Origin: Sphingomonas sp.
GTDB taxonomy: Bacteria > Pseudomonadota > Alphaproteobacteria > Sphingomonadales > Sphingomonadaceae
Reading direction: 5' to 3'
Assembly: GCA_025981625.1 (NCBI GenBank)
Contig: JAICXF010000056.1
Location: 1-11,115, forward strand
Length of the DNA stretch: 11,115 nt
Shown here: positions 1 through 8,112 of the stretch, one piece after another
Layout of the letters: each line of letters starts with the position of its first letter
How positions within the stretch are numbered: position 1 is the first letter of the stretch
Position numbers and translations under genes: made by a program
Notes under the pieces: model-generated
What the model saw: the letters and a program-made list of their open reading frames with translations, nothing else
Database searches by the model: none
What the model was told of the DNA's origin: nothing

Positions 1-1010
<1,010 letters not shown>

Positions 1011-1012
1011 CT

Positions 1013-1070
1013 GTGCGCGCAACCGTCATGCCGGGCATCCACGACGTCCGCATTGATGACGTCGCGGACG
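1013..1070 (+). pseudogene. N-terminal stub of a zinc-dependent alcohol dehydrogenase
   Basis: A GTG at 1013 follows GGAGG (1001-1005) at good spacing and opens a frame reading VRATVMPGIHDVRIDDVAD. This is the characteristic first strand of MDR zinc alcohol dehydrogenases (MRATV...DVRVE..PD). After about 19 codons the similarity stops, the sequence runs into the repeat at 1077-1091, and the frame ends at TGA 1103-1105. None of the Zn or NAD-binding parts follow. Seen: intact RBS, start and first strand. Inferred: a former two-gene reductase/dehydrogenase operon in which the second gene was lost by a deletion or insertion bounded by repeats. The match is short, so the family call is moderate. 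Confidence 0.5.
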
Positions 1071-1076
1071 TATACC

Positions 1077-1246
1077 GCGAAGGCAGGGGCCTGGACCCGG
1101 ACTGAAGCTTCAGCGAAAGTTCGGTTATCCGGAAGCGCTTCTGAAAGCTCAGCGAGATTGAGCAGACTGATCCCGACGACAGAATCTTTACTCGACTGTC
1201 GTGAAGGCTCCTGCGGAGCCTGACTGGGCCCCTGCCTTCGCAGGGG
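1077..1246. repeat. Palindromic repeat block with 15-bp inverted ends
   Basis: The 15-mer GCGAAGGCAGGGGCC at 1077-1091 recurs in inverted orientation at 1227-1241. Inside and at the right end lie perfect hairpins: 1205-1221 (AGGCTCC, loop TGC, GGAGCCT) and 1229-1246 (CCCCTGC, loop CTTC, GCAGGGG). There are also two short palindromes, CTGAAGCTTCAG at 1102-1113 and GAAGCGCTTC at 1132-1141. Nothing here looks coding. It resembles the small non-coding palindromic repeats frequent in sphingomonad intergenic DNA. The hairpins could also end transcription of either convergent neighbour, although no T-run follows. Confidence 0.6.
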
Positions 1247-1285
1247 TGCAGCATTTCATGCGCGCCGCTTCCTGCCGTCAGAGCC

Positions 1286-1561
1286 TCAGCCGCCCTTCAG
1301 GATGGACTCCCGCGCGGCTCGGAACTCCTCGGGGGTGATGCGCCCGTCGTGGTTCGTGTCCGCGAGCTTCCGGAACGCGTCGGCCGCGGCCTGCGCTTCG
1401 TCGGGCTGCAGCAGGATGTCGCCGTTCGCGTCGTAGAACTTCAGCGCCCAGTTCATCAGCACCCAGTCCTGCTCGAACAGCTCGAGCGCGGCCGGCGTGG
1501 GTTTCAGCGTTGCCGGCTGGGCCGCGGCGCCGGATGCGACGAGAAGCAGGGGGAGAACCAT
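1286..1561 (-). CDS. Small exported EF-hand protein
   Basis: A 91-residue protein beginning with a short hydrophobic signal-like segment (MVLPLLLVASGAAAQ, likely cleavage after AAA-Q) and carrying two EF-hand loops: DANGDILLQPDE and DTNHDGRITPEE. Both have acidic or polar residues at loop positions 1, 3, 5, 9 and 12, so Ca2+ binding in the periplasm is expected. Small EF-hand proteins of this build are common in sphingomonads and have no assigned reaction. The n-region lacks Lys/Arg, which is unusual for a signal peptide, but an in-frame TGA lies three codons upstream of the ATG, so no longer form is possible. It lies 31 bp downstream of the hybrid kinase on the same strand and may be co-transcribed. 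No clear ribosome binding site is seen. Confidence 0.8.
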   Translation of the reverse strand: MVLPLLLVASGAAAQPATLKPTPAALELFEQDWVLMNWALKFYDANGDILLQPDEAQAAADAFRKLADTNHDGRITPEEFRAARESILKGG

Positions 1562-1592
1562 GCGCGCTCAACGCGCGAGGGTTGGCGACCGT

Positions 1593-4022
1593 TCATCCTT
1601 CGGGCGCGAGCGCCGAGCGGACCGCCATCGCCAGTGCATCGGCGCGGAACGGCTTGGTCAGGAGCGGCGCATCGGGCGCGGTATCCTTCACCGCGTCGGT
1701 CTCGCTGTAGCCCGAGACGAACAGGATCGGCTGACTGGGCTTCTTCGCCCGGATCTTCCGCGCAACCTCCGATCCCGACAGGCCGGGCATGATGAAATCG
1801 ACGATCACCAGATCGGGCTTCTCGCGCTCGATCTCGGCGAGACCTTCGGCGCCATCGGCCGCCTCGCGCACGCGATATCCCTGCTCCTCGAGCGCCGCTG
1901 CAATGAAACCGCGCACGTCCGAATCGTCGTCGATCACCAGCACCGAAGCGGTCTGCCGCTCCGTGTCGGGCGAGGACGAGTTGGCGATTGCAGCCGCGCC
2001 GGGTGCAATCTCGCCCTCGGCGCGCCGGAAGAGGAGCTTGACCGCGGTCCCTTCGCCGGGGCTGCTCTCGATCCGCGCGGCGCCGCCCGACTGGCGCGCC
2101 ATGCCATAGACCATCGACAGGCCGAGGCCGGTACCCTTGCCGACCTCCTTGGTCGTGAAGAAGGGCTCGAACGCCCGATCGGCGACTTCGGGCGGCATGC
2201 CGGTGCCGGTGTCGCTGATCGTCAGCTCGACATAGTCGCCGTCGTCGAGCTCGGGATCGTCGGTCACCTGCACCTTCGCCGAGGAAAAGCGCAGGACGCC
2301 GCCGTCGGGCATCGCGTCCCGCGCATTGATCGCGAGGTTGAGGATCGCGACTTCGAGCTGCGTCGGGTCGGCCATCACCGGCACCGGCGCGTGATCGAGC
2401 GCGAACTCCTTGCTGATCCCGGGTCCGAGCACGTTCTTGAGCAGCGGACGCATGTTCTCGATCAGCGGCGCGACGAAGGTCGGCCGCACCTCGAGCCGCT
2501 GGACCCTGCTGAACGCGAGCAGCTGAGCCGTCAATCGCGCGCCGCGCTCGGCCGCGCCGAGTGCATTTTCGGCATAGCGCTTGAGCTTCTCGTCGGCGGC
2601 CCGCTTGGCGATGATGTCGAGCCCGCCGACGACGACCGTCAGCAGATTGTTGAAATCGTGCGCGATGCCGCCGGTCAGCTGGCCGAGCGCCTCCATCTTC
2701 TGGCTTTGACGGAGCTGCTCCTGCGCGGCCTTGAGGTCGGTGATGTCGCGCGCTTCGAACAGGAGGTAGATGACCTTGCCGTCGGACCCATGCACCGGCT
2801 GGACGGACACGTCGAGGTAGGCGGTCGCAGCGTTCTCGCGCTCGAGCCGAACCTCCTGTGCGAACAGCTCGCCGCGCGCAGCCATTGCCACCGCTTCCTT
2901 CAACAGCGCGACGTGCTGCGGATAAAGCTGAAGCGTCGGCGCATCCCACATCTTCTTGCCGGCGGCCTCACGTGCGTTCGGCGCGCGCCACGGCGCTTCC
3001 TTGCGGTTGAGCTCGACGATGGTGCCGTCGGGTTCCATCAGCACCAGCACCTCGAGAACGGTGTCGAACACCGCGCGGAAGCGGGCTTCGCTCAGCGTCA
3101 GCTCGCGCGTGCGGTCCTCGACCTCGGCGACGAGCGCCAGCTCCGCCTCCTTGGCGACCGTGATGTCGGTCGCGGCGCCGATGAAACCGATATGCTCGCC
3201 ATCGGCGCCGAACCGCGGCGAGCTCGTGCTCCTCAGCCAGCGATAGGTCCCGTCGCCGCGGCGGAAGCGCCCTTCGAGCGTGAACGTCTCGAGGCTTGCT
3301 TCGCCGGCAATCGATTCCGCGATGATCCGGTCGACGTCGTCGGGGTGGATCATCGAGCGCCAGTCGGCGGTCCTCGCGACTTCGCGGTCCTCCGTACCGA
3401 GATATTCCATGTAGGCATCGTTGACGAAGTCGCGGGTCCGATCGAGGCGCGTCACCCACATCAGCACCGGCGCCTGGTTGGCGATCCGGCGGAACCGCGC
3501 CTCGCTCTCCTTGAGCGCGCGCTCGGCGACCATCTGCTCGGTCACGTCCTTAATCAGCATGACGATGCCGGAGACGGTGCCGTCGGGGCGCGACCACGGG
3601 ATATATTCGGACTGGATCGCCGCAGGGCCTCGCGTCGGATGCTTGAACTCGGCGACGAAGAACTGCCGCTCTCCGCCAAGCGCCGCCTCGATCAGCGACT
3701 GCCGCTCGCCGTACGTCTCCTCGCCCATCACCTCGCGCAGCGGCAGGCCGAGAAGCTCGCTCCGGGTCTGGTCGAAATAATGGGCAAGCGGCTGATTGAG
3801 GAACCGCACGATCTGGTCGCGGTCGATGTAGGCCGTCATGATCGGCAGAAGGTCGGCGAGCGCGATCAGGCCCGGCCCGGTGAACATTTCGGGCGGCATG
3901 TGCTCGGGAAGCGGGCGGGTCACGGCGTCGCCGCAACCCAGCTCGAGCACCGCCGCATCCGCGCCGGTTTCCGGCTGGAGAGTCGGAGCCTCTGCTCCGG
4001 GATCCGCGCGCCCGTTCGCCAT
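1593..4022 (-). CDS. Hybrid sensor histidine kinase with three PAS domains and receiver
   Basis: An 809-residue soluble hybrid histidine kinase with no obvious membrane segment. Three PAS-type sensor domains lie at about 50-165, 175-290 and 310-430, the second ending [10 protein letters not shown] like a PAS/PAC unit. The dimerisation/phosphoacceptor motif [11 protein letters not shown] follows with His455. The ATPase domain shows the N box around Asn562-Asn566, DTGTGM at 604-609 and [18 protein letters not shown]. The receiver domain at about 693-805 has acidic Asp698-Asp700, phosphoacceptor Asp742, Ser770 and Lys790. No flavin-binding LOV motif or haem signature is visible, so the signal is unknown. 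The output must be a separate phosphotransfer or response-regulator partner, because no DNA-binding domain follows. The start ATG at 4022 was chosen as the first Met ahead of the PAS region; the frame stays open far upstream, but that part is an antisense-like shadow inside the AAA gene. The ribosome binding site is weak. Confidence 0.93.
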   Translation of the reverse strand: MANGRADPGAEAPTLQPETGADAAVLELGCGDAVTRPLPEHMPPEMFTGPGLIALADLLPIMTAYIDRDQIVRFLNQPLAHYFDQTRSELLGLPLREVMGEETYGERQSLIEAALGGERQFFVAEFKHPTRGPAAIQSEYIPWSRPDGTVSGIVMLIKDVTEQMVAERALKESEARFRRIANQAPVLMWVTRLDRTRDFVNDAYMEYLGTEDREVARTADWRSMIHPDDVDRIIAESIAGEASLETFTLEGRFRRGDGTYRWLRSTSSPRFGADGEHIGFIGAATDITVAKEAELALVAEVEDRTRELTLSEARFRAVFDTVLEVLVLMEPDGTIVELNRKEAPWRAPNAREAAGKKMWDAPTLQLYPQHVALLKEAVAMAARGELFAQEVRLERENAATAYLDVSVQPVHGSDGKVIYLLFEARDITDLKAAQEQLRQSQKMEALGQLTGGIAHDFNNLLTVVVGGLDIIAKRAADEKLKRYAENALGAAERGARLTAQLLAFSRVQRLEVRPTFVAPLIENMRPLLKNVLGPGISKEFALDHAPVPVMADPTQLEVAILNLAINARDAMPDGGVLRFSSAKVQVTDDPELDDGDYVELTISDTGTGMPPEVADRAFEPFFTTKEVGKGTGLGLSMVYGMARQSGGAARIESSPGEGTAVKLLFRRAEGEIAPGAAAIANSSSPDTERQTASVLVIDDDSDVRGFIAAALEEQGYRVREAADGAEGLAEIEREKPDLVIVDFIMPGLSGSEVARKIRAKKPSQPILFVSGYSETDAVKDTAPDAPLLTKPFRADALAMAVRSALAPEG

Positions 4023-4114
4023 GGTCGTCAGCCTACGCACTTTCGCGTTTGAGTCGATGCATCCAAGCGCCACGCCACAAGCGTCACGACGCGCAAGGCC
4101 GAGCGCTTGTTCCT

Positions 4115-5053
4115 CTAGCGCGCGCCGCTGCGCCGGTCGGTGAACGGCGGGGTCGCCAGCATCTCCTCGGCGATCATCAGCGCCCGGCTCGGAAGGATCG
4201 GCCGCTCGGGATAAGCGTCGAGCACGATCGCCGGGATCAGCCGCTGCGTCAGATCGGAGAAGGTGAACCCCGCCTGCCCGTCGCGCGGACCGGTCGCGGC
4301 GACGATCGCGTCGATCGCCGGCTCGTCGAACCCGAGCTCGCCAAGCTTGGGCGCGAGAAGCAGCTTGCGCTTGGCCTCGTCGGGCCGCCCGAACGCCATG
4401 ATCTCCGCCGCGCGCCGGGTCACCGCCGGGTCGAGCGCGCTGTAGCGGTTGGTGCACATGATCACCGCGGCCGGCAGGCGGCTGGTCGACAGCCGGTCGA
4501 TCCCGCGGATGAAGGAATTGACCCCGCTGATCTCCTCGTGATGCATCTCCGCGGTCTCGCGCGATTGGGCGAGCGCGTCGGCCTCGTCGACGAGCAGGAT
4601 GACCGCGCCGTCCGCGCCTTCCGGGTTGCGCTCGATCGTCGTCGCTTCCTTGACGGTGAAATCGAACGCGGCGGAGATCAGCTGGGTCATCTCGCCGACC
4701 TTGCCCTGGCCGCGCGCCGACAGGCTCAATGGCAGCAGGTCGATCTCGATCTCCTCCTGCCGCGCGACCGCGTCGGGGATGGTCTCTGCGAGCTCGGTCT
4801 TGCCCGAGCCGACATCGCCGCCGAGGATCACCAGCGGCGGCCGGGTCAGCACGGTGTCGATCAGCCGCTCGGCGCCCGGGTGGAATTCGTTCCCCCACAT
4901 CCTCAGCCCGCGCGGGTGGACGAGCAGCCCGAGCACCTTGGTCAGCCGGTCGATATAATCGTCGAGCCCGACCAGCCGCGCGAGCCGGTCGCGCGCGTCC
5001 GGATGCGGATAGCTCATCCGCCGCTCGAACAGCGTCATCATGTCGACGGCCAT
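4115..5053 (-). CDS. AAA+ ATPase with Pch2/TRIP13-like core
   Basis: A 312-residue single-module AAA+ ATPase. Walker A is GGDVGSGKTE with Lys85-Thr86, Walker B is VILLVDEAD with Asp156-Glu157, sensor 1 is MCTNR with Asn202, and an arginine pair at 213-214 may act as arginine finger. The segment between Walker B and sensor 1 (ETAEMHHEEISGVNSFIRG) resembles the remodelling ATPases of the Pch2/TRIP13/VPS4 branch more than MoxR, so a protein-remodelling job is a reasonable guess; no substrate is visible. The ATG at 5053 is preferred over the one at 5080 because GGGGGAG lies 8 bases upstream of it. The gene is followed after about 90 bp by the kinase on the same strand and is divergent from the 5167 gene. 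Base composition matches the core genome, not the island. Confidence 0.85.
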   Translation of the reverse strand: MAVDMMTLFERRMSYPHPDARDRLARLVGLDDYIDRLTKVLGLLVHPRGLRMWGNEFHPGAERLIDTVLTRPPLVILGGDVGSGKTELAETIPDAVARQEEIEIDLLPLSLSARGQGKVGEMTQLISAAFDFTVKEATTIERNPEGADGAVILLVDEADALAQSRETAEMHHEEISGVNSFIRGIDRLSTSRLPAAVIMCTNRYSALDPAVTRRAAEIMAFGRPDEAKRKLLLAPKLGELGFDEPAIDAIVAATGPRDGQAGFTFSDLTQRLIPAIVLDAYPERPILPSRALMIAEEMLATPPFTDRRSGAR

Positions 5054-5139
5054 CGCGCTCACTCCCCCGTTGCGCGGCAATCATGCCTCACCCGACCCGC
5101 GCGCGCCAACCCCCGCCCGGCCGCGTGCCCTTTAAATGT

Positions 5140-5157
5140 TGGAGTTGATTTGCTCCA
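5140..5157. promoter_or_regulatory. AT-rich inverted repeat in divergent intergenic region
   Basis: The 113-bp gap between the divergent AAA gene and the 5167 gene is very GC-rich except for a patch at 5131-5152. The patch starts with TTTAAA and contains the inverted repeat TGGAG (5140-5144) / CTCCA (5153-5157) around TTGATTTG. An AT-rich dyad between divergent starts is where an operator or promoter would be expected. No convincing -35/-10 pair was found, so this is only a candidate. Confidence 0.3.
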
Positions 5158-5166
5158 CGCTTGCCG

Positions 5167-6120
5167 ATGAGCGATTCGCCACCCATCCCGGTCGTCTGCG
5201 ACCGTTGCCGCGAACAAGGCCTTGCCGGCGACGGCGCCTTCACCGCGATCCGCGACCTCCTCACCTTCGATCCGGTCCCGCGCCGCGCCCACGTCAACGG
5301 CTGGACCGCCGAGCTCCAGCGCGCCTTCATCGCCGCGCTCGCGATGACCGGCTCTCCGCGCCAGGCTGCCGCGGCGCTCGGCCGCTGGGCCAACGGCGCC
5401 GAGCAATTGCGCAAGGCCAAGGGGGCGCGCAGCTTCGCCGACGCGTGGGATTGCGCGCTCGAGCTTTACCGCGAGCGCGAGATCTTCCGGATCAAGGACA
5501 ACCTCGCCGCGCTCGCCGAGCGCCAGGAGCAGCGCGACGAAGCAATCCTCGTCCAGACCCACCTGAGAGCCTTGCCCCCAAACGGCTCCCCACGCCGGGG
5601 AGAGGGAGGAGCCTACGCGTCAGCGTGGGACGGCGAGGGCCATGCCCACGCGCACGAATGCCCTGCCTGCGCCGCCGATCCCGAGCTCGCCGAGGGACGC
5701 CGCGCCGCGCGCGAGCATGACGAATCGCTGCGCAAGATCCGCCGCAAGCTGTTCATGTGCCGCCGCCTCTATCTCGCCACCATCGCCGACGATCCCGATC
5801 GCCGCGCGGCGTGGGATCTGCTGTGCGGCCCCGCCGACTGGGATGCCGCGCGCGTGCTCGGCGAGCAGCCCGACGAGCGCGAAGGCGATCCCGCCGACGT
5901 CACCCCGCTGCGCGACCCACGCTGGCAGATTCCGCTAAGGACCGGCTTCGCCCCCGAGCTGACCGACCGCGGCTACGATTCGGACGGGGACCCGCTGGCG
6001 CAACTGCAGGCGTCGGTAAAAGGAAATGACCCGCGGTGGCGCCAATCAGCCCCTCTTCACTCAGTGGGAGAGGGAGGGGCCCGCGCGCCGGCGCGGGAGG
6101 GTGAGGGGTGTGAAGAATGA
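5167..6120 (+). CDS. HTH-type hypothetical protein with repeat-derived insertions
   Basis: A 317-residue protein that I cannot assign to a named family. Residues 11-14 form a CxxC (VCDRCREQG). Residues about 46-105 (GWTAELQRAFIAALAMTGSP then AAAALGR.. and YREREIFRIK) look like a helix-turn-helix module of the type found in small terminase subunits and in many sphingomonad hypothetical proteins. A second region at about 164-232 has CPAC followed by a basic helix (LRKIRRKLFMCRRLYLATIADD). Between the two, residues about 136-160 (rich in P, G, R) are encoded by a palindromic repeat at 5575-5640. The last ~28 residues (290-317) come from another repeat at 6040-6112. The start at ATG 5167 was preferred to TTG 5161, but neither has a good ribosome binding site, so the start is uncertain. 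The stop overlaps the next gene as ATGA. Confidence 0.65.
   Translation: MSDSPPIPVVCDRCREQGLAGDGAFTAIRDLLTFDPVPRRAHVNGWTAELQRAFIAALAMTGSPRQAAAALGRWANGAEQLRKAKGARSFADAWDCALELYREREIFRIKDNLAALAERQEQRDEAILVQTHLRALPPNGSPRRGEGGAYASAWDGEGHAHAHECPACAADPELAEGRRAAREHDESLRKIRRKLFMCRRLYLATIADDPDRRAAWDLLCGPADWDAARVLGEQPDEREGDPADVTPLRDPRWQIPLRTGFAPELTDRGYDSDGDPLAQLQASVKGNDPRWRQSAPLHSVGEGGARAPAREGEGCEE
5575..5640. repeat. Palindromic repeat inside coding sequence
   Basis: Contains the perfect hairpin CTCCCC (5586-5591), loop ACGCC, GGGGAG (5597-5602), then GAGGGAGGAGCC and ACGC/GCGT arms. The block has the layout of the CTCTCCC/GGGAGAG intergenic repeats seen again at 6040-6112 and 6485-6550. Here it is read through in frame as a low-complexity Gly/Arg/Pro stretch of the 5167 protein. 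Confidence 0.55.
6040..6112. repeat. Palindromic repeat at gene end, supplies next RBS
   Basis: An imperfect CCCTCTTCAC/GTGGGAGAGGG stem is followed by the perfect hairpin CCCGCGC (6080-6086), loop GCCG, GCGCGGG (6091-6097). It ends with GGGTGAGGGGTGTG (6099-6112), which is identical to 6537-6550. It encodes the C-terminal tail of the 5167 protein. Its GAGGGG at 6103-6108 sits 8 bases before the ATG of the 6117 gene and is the only plausible ribosome binding site for it. Confidence 0.65.
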
Positions 6121-6413
6121 CCGCCGAACGCACGATCGAGATGCTCCAGGCCGGCTACGACGCCCGCGACTGCGTGGAATGGCGCCGCAAGGCCGCCCGC
6201 CTGGGCTGGGTCAAGGAGATCATGGCGGCGTTGAAGGACGCGCAGACCGCGATGGACAGGCGCTGCGCGGAGGCGGCGGAGCGGCTTGGCGAGCAGGAAT
6301 TCACGCGCCTGTTCGACGAGGAGCAAGCCAAGGTCGACGCCATCCGCGCCCCGATCGACGCCGTGATCGAGCACGGTCAATGGCCCAAGCATTTATACTT
6401 CGGCGGCGTCTAG
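6117..6413 (+). CDS. Small hypothetical protein, translationally coupled
   Basis: A 98-residue, probably all-helical soluble protein of unknown function. It has no signal peptide, membrane segment or metal motif. Features are an amphipathic charged N-terminal half (ERTIEMLQAGYDARDCVEWRR, then AARLGWVKEIMAAL) and a C-terminal IEHGQWPKHLYFGGV. Its ATG overlaps the stop of the preceding gene (ATGA at 6117-6120), so the two are almost certainly translated together and may work together. The high GC third positions match the core genome. Translation initiation appears to depend on a purine run supplied by the upstream repeat. Confidence 0.7.
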   Translation: MTAERTIEMLQAGYDARDCVEWRRKAARLGWVKEIMAALKDAQTAMDRRCAEAAERLGEQEFTRLFDEEQAKVDAIRAPIDAVIEHGQWPKHLYFGGV

Positions 6414-6484
6414 CAAGCACCAAGCGGCGCGATCGCCCGAACCCCTCATTCGCGCGAAAGCGGGAATCCCGAACAGCTCCGCAT

Positions 6485-6550
6485 CGCCCAAGCACCTCTC
6501 CCGCAACCGGGAGAGGTCGACTCGCCAAAGGCGAGCGGGTGAGGGGTGTG
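6485..6550. repeat. Two-hairpin intergenic repeat
   Basis: A perfect 10-bp stem, ACCTCTCCCG (6494-6503), loop CAAC, CGGGAGAGGT (6508-6517), is followed by a 6-bp stem, CTCGCC (6521-6526), loop AAA, GGCGAG (6530-6535), and the 14-mer GGGTGAGGGGTGTG. The 14-mer is identical to the end of the repeat at 6040-6112. This is the intergenic representative of the family that has also entered the 5167 gene. Confidence 0.75.
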
Positions 6551-6640
6551 CCGGCGGCGCAGTAGCAACGCATGTCGGACCCGGCGCGGCGCGGCGGCGT
6601 CAGCCGGCCGGGGATTTATTCGTCATCCCGGACATGGGTT

Positions 6641-6665
6641 CCCGTCAAAGTAGTACTTTGATGGG
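6641..6665. repeat. Near-perfect 25-nt palindrome
   Basis: TCAAAGTA (6645-6652) and TACTTTGA (6654-6661) flank a single G. The stem extends outward by a G/T mismatch (G-U in RNA) and CCC/GGG (6641-6643, 6663-6665). It is embedded in ATCCCGG...CCGGGAT repeat sequence. It could act as a bidirectional terminator hairpin between convergent units, but no T-run follows on either strand. Confidence 0.5.
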
Positions 6666-6704
6666 GCCTCGATCCGGGATCGGCGAGGATGGGAATCTAA
6701 GCCT

Positions 6705-6790
6705 GCCCCGGACTTTGATCCGGGGTTCGAGACGATCCGGTCGATCTTGAGCGCGATGGGGTTGCGGTTGACGGCGGAGCCGGCTGAGAT
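6705..6790 (+). pseudogene. Possible C-terminal remnant of an XRE-type antitoxin
   Basis: A plus-strand frame reads PGFETIRSILSAMGLRLTAEPA. This matches the usual end of HigA/XRE-type addiction-module antitoxins (pattern F.T...vL.AlGLrLtveP). Third positions over this stretch are almost all G or C, as in the core genes. No start or helix-turn-helix precedes it because the upstream side is the CCCCGGA/TCCGGGG repeat, and downstream the frame runs across the island junction without its expected stop. The match is short and the opposite strand is also open, so this is a tentative call. Confidence 0.35.
6706..6725. repeat. CCCCGGA/TCCGGGG hairpin repeat
   Basis: A perfect 7-bp stem, CCCCGGA (6706-6712), loop CTTTGA, TCCGGGG (6719-6725), with a related ATCCCGG/CCGGGAT pair just upstream (about 6625-6680). 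This is a very common intergenic palindrome in high-GC alphaproteobacteria. Confidence 0.6.
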
Positions 6791-6817
6791 TGAGCCCCAG
6801 GGCTGCGTAAGTCCCGA

Positions 6818-6830
6818 AGCTAAGCTCTCA
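6818..6830. repeat. Left direct repeat bounding the island
   Basis: AGCTAAGCTCTCA here and AGCTTAGCTCTCA at 9894-9906 match at 12 of 13 positions, both preceded by TCCCG with a one-base length difference. The copy overlaps the last codons and TAG stop (6820-6822) of the E1-like gene and lies at the point where composition changes. It may be an att-like or target duplication; no integrase is seen. Confidence 0.5.
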
Positions 6831-8112
6831 ATTTCGACGCAGGACACGCGGCGGGACAGCTTTCGACCGGCGCGACATTCCCGACCCATTCGCCGTCCAT
6901 CTGGAGAGGAACGACATAGCGGTAATGCGACATGAGTTTCGCTTCCAGTCGACCAAGGTCGCGCAGAAAATCGCCCGCAATCATTAGACCCGCCATGAAG
7001 GATACAAAGGCGACTGTCGGCGTCGGACCATCAATCCTTTCGTCGCGCGGATGGAGGCAGGCAGCACACGCAGCGTAGGGATAGTGGACCGATGCCATTG
7101 CCGCAAAATGACTGGTCGCTCCCACGCCCATCCAATCGACTCTGGCGCCAGCCAAAGTCCAGCGGGTGGGGATGTCATCGACGCCAACGACTACGCGAGA
7201 CGCAAGCGCGTGCAAATCTGCCTCGGCGAAGTGGCGAGGAACGCCTTTCACCTCAAGCGCGCCCCCAAATTCTTCAAACACTCGAACCTTGGGGTTCTGC
7301 AAATGCCGCGGCAGCAAGAGCATATTCCGGTTACGATTCCCGTCTTCAGAAATGTCCTCGTCGAATACGCGGCACTTTCCGGAGACATTCGGAATCCGAA
7401 GCACAGCGTACTGAAAGGCATTTGAGACGGCACCGGCGCTGATGATGTCAAACTCGCCGAGGCGACTGGTCTTAGGCGTGGACTCCGGCGCCACCCTGAA
7501 GCTTGCTTCATTTGCTGGGGCAAACAGGTCCTCGAAGTGCACCGGATTTGCGGAGTGCGGCAGCAACGCTCTGCCGGCGACCTTGAAGGCTTCAGCCGCA
7601 ACCAGAGTGGCGGCGGCCATCGGACCCGCTGGCCAATCATATGCCGTCCAGGAACTTTGACGCGCCCACTTGCGCAGAGTGCCGGACCAATCCGAACAGC
7701 CGACGGAATAGATCTGGTTAGCTCTGATGCCGATGCCAGCGTTGCCATCGCCGAACACGAAAGCAATGTCTGCTGGCAGCAGGGAGCAGCCAATGGCCAT
7801 CGTTGCACCATCCACTAGCTGCGACCCGACCTGACTCATTGCTTCCTGGAACGTCCGTCCTTCGAGCGGCGGCTGACATCCGATCAGCGGTGCATCAGGC
7901 GTGTCAATGAACACCTGGTGGCCAGATCGTGCAGCCAACATCGCGGAGGTTGAAATCGCAACTTGTCCCGCGAAAGTTGCGACGGTTGCCGCGTCGGCAA
8001 CGAGCACGATCACCGGCTTAAGCAGAGCCTGCAGTACGATCTTTGGATCGTCGATCGCCAGGTCCGTCTGGAGCAGGAGCACCGTGCGTGCGAGTTGGTC
8101 TTCAGTCGTCAT
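6820..8112 (-). CDS. E1-like (ThiF/MoeB) ubiquitin-like activating enzyme
   Basis: A 430-residue E1-superfamily protein expected to adenylate the C-terminal glycine of the neighbouring UBL. It appears to be built of two Rossmann-like halves. The first, residues about 33-180, is degenerate (VIVLVADAATVATFAGQ in place of a GxGxxG loop, ending GPMAAATLVAAEAFK). The second, about 222-385, is active-looking: IISAGAVSN nucleotide loop, FDEDISEDGNRNRN with the ribose-binding acidic residue and the Arg region at 260-262, and VVVGVDDIPTRW with the likely Mg-binding Asp312-Asp313. Cys349/Cys352 (CAAC) and Cys419/Cys423 form a probable structural zinc site as in ThiF/MoeB. No Cys lies between Asp313 and Cys349, where thioester-forming E1s usually carry it. 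The ATG at 8112 overlaps the JAB stop by 11 bp and has AAAGG upstream. It is in the low-GC island. Family confident, UBL partner inferred from the operon. Confidence 0.85.
   Translation of the reverse strand: MTTEDQLARTVLLLQTDLAIDDPKIVLQALLKPVIVLVADAATVATFAGQVAISTSAMLAARSGHQVFIDTPDAPLIGCQPPLEGRTFQEAMSQVGSQLVDGATMAIGCSLLPADIAFVFGDGNAGIGIRANQIYSVGCSDWSGTLRKWARQSSWTAYDWPAGPMAAATLVAAEAFKVAGRALLPHSANPVHFEDLFAPANEASFRVAPESTPKTSRLGEFDIISAGAVSNAFQYAVLRIPNVSGKCRVFDEDISEDGNRNRNMLLLPRHLQNPKVRVFEEFGGALEVKGVPRHFAEADLHALASRVVVGVDDIPTRWTLAGARVDWMGVGATSHFAAMASVHYPYAACAACLHPRDERIDGPTPTVAFVSFMAGLMIAGDFLRDLGRLEAKLMSHYRYVVPLQMDGEWVGNVAPVESCPAACPASKLRA

Larger units (their letters stand above)
6414..6819. other. 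Gene-free repeat-rich spacer between convergent genes
   Basis: About 400 bp between the convergent 6117 gene and the E1-like gene. It holds a TTCGCGCGAA palindrome at 6449-6458, a two-hairpin repeat at 6485-6550, a 25-nt palindrome at 6641-6665, a CCCCGGA/TCCGGGG hairpin at 6706-6725 and a probable antitoxin C-terminal remnant at about 6705-6790. I see no intact gene. Composition changes from GC-rich to island-like at about 6790-6820. Confidence 0.6.

Noticed and set aside
1497..4052. 851-codon open frame on the plus strand
   Set aside because: Antisense shadow of the hybrid kinase caused by high GC; its translation is low-complexity Arg/Glu/His-rich and shows no domain.
4115..5053. AAA+ ATPase as part of the ubiquitin-like system
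   Set aside because: It is core-like in composition, is separated by two unrelated genes and about 400 bp of repeats, and lies outside the direct repeats bounding the island.
4023..5084. Upstream extension of the kinase frame to 1163 codons
   Set aside because: This part lies in another frame of the AAA+ gene, which has clear Walker motifs and its own RBS. The kinase domains begin only after Met at 4022.
6623..6889. 88-codon minus-strand frame across the left junction
   Set aside because: It runs through palindromic repeats, the junction and the 3' end of the E1 gene. The plus-strand antitoxin-like reading explains the GC-rich part better.
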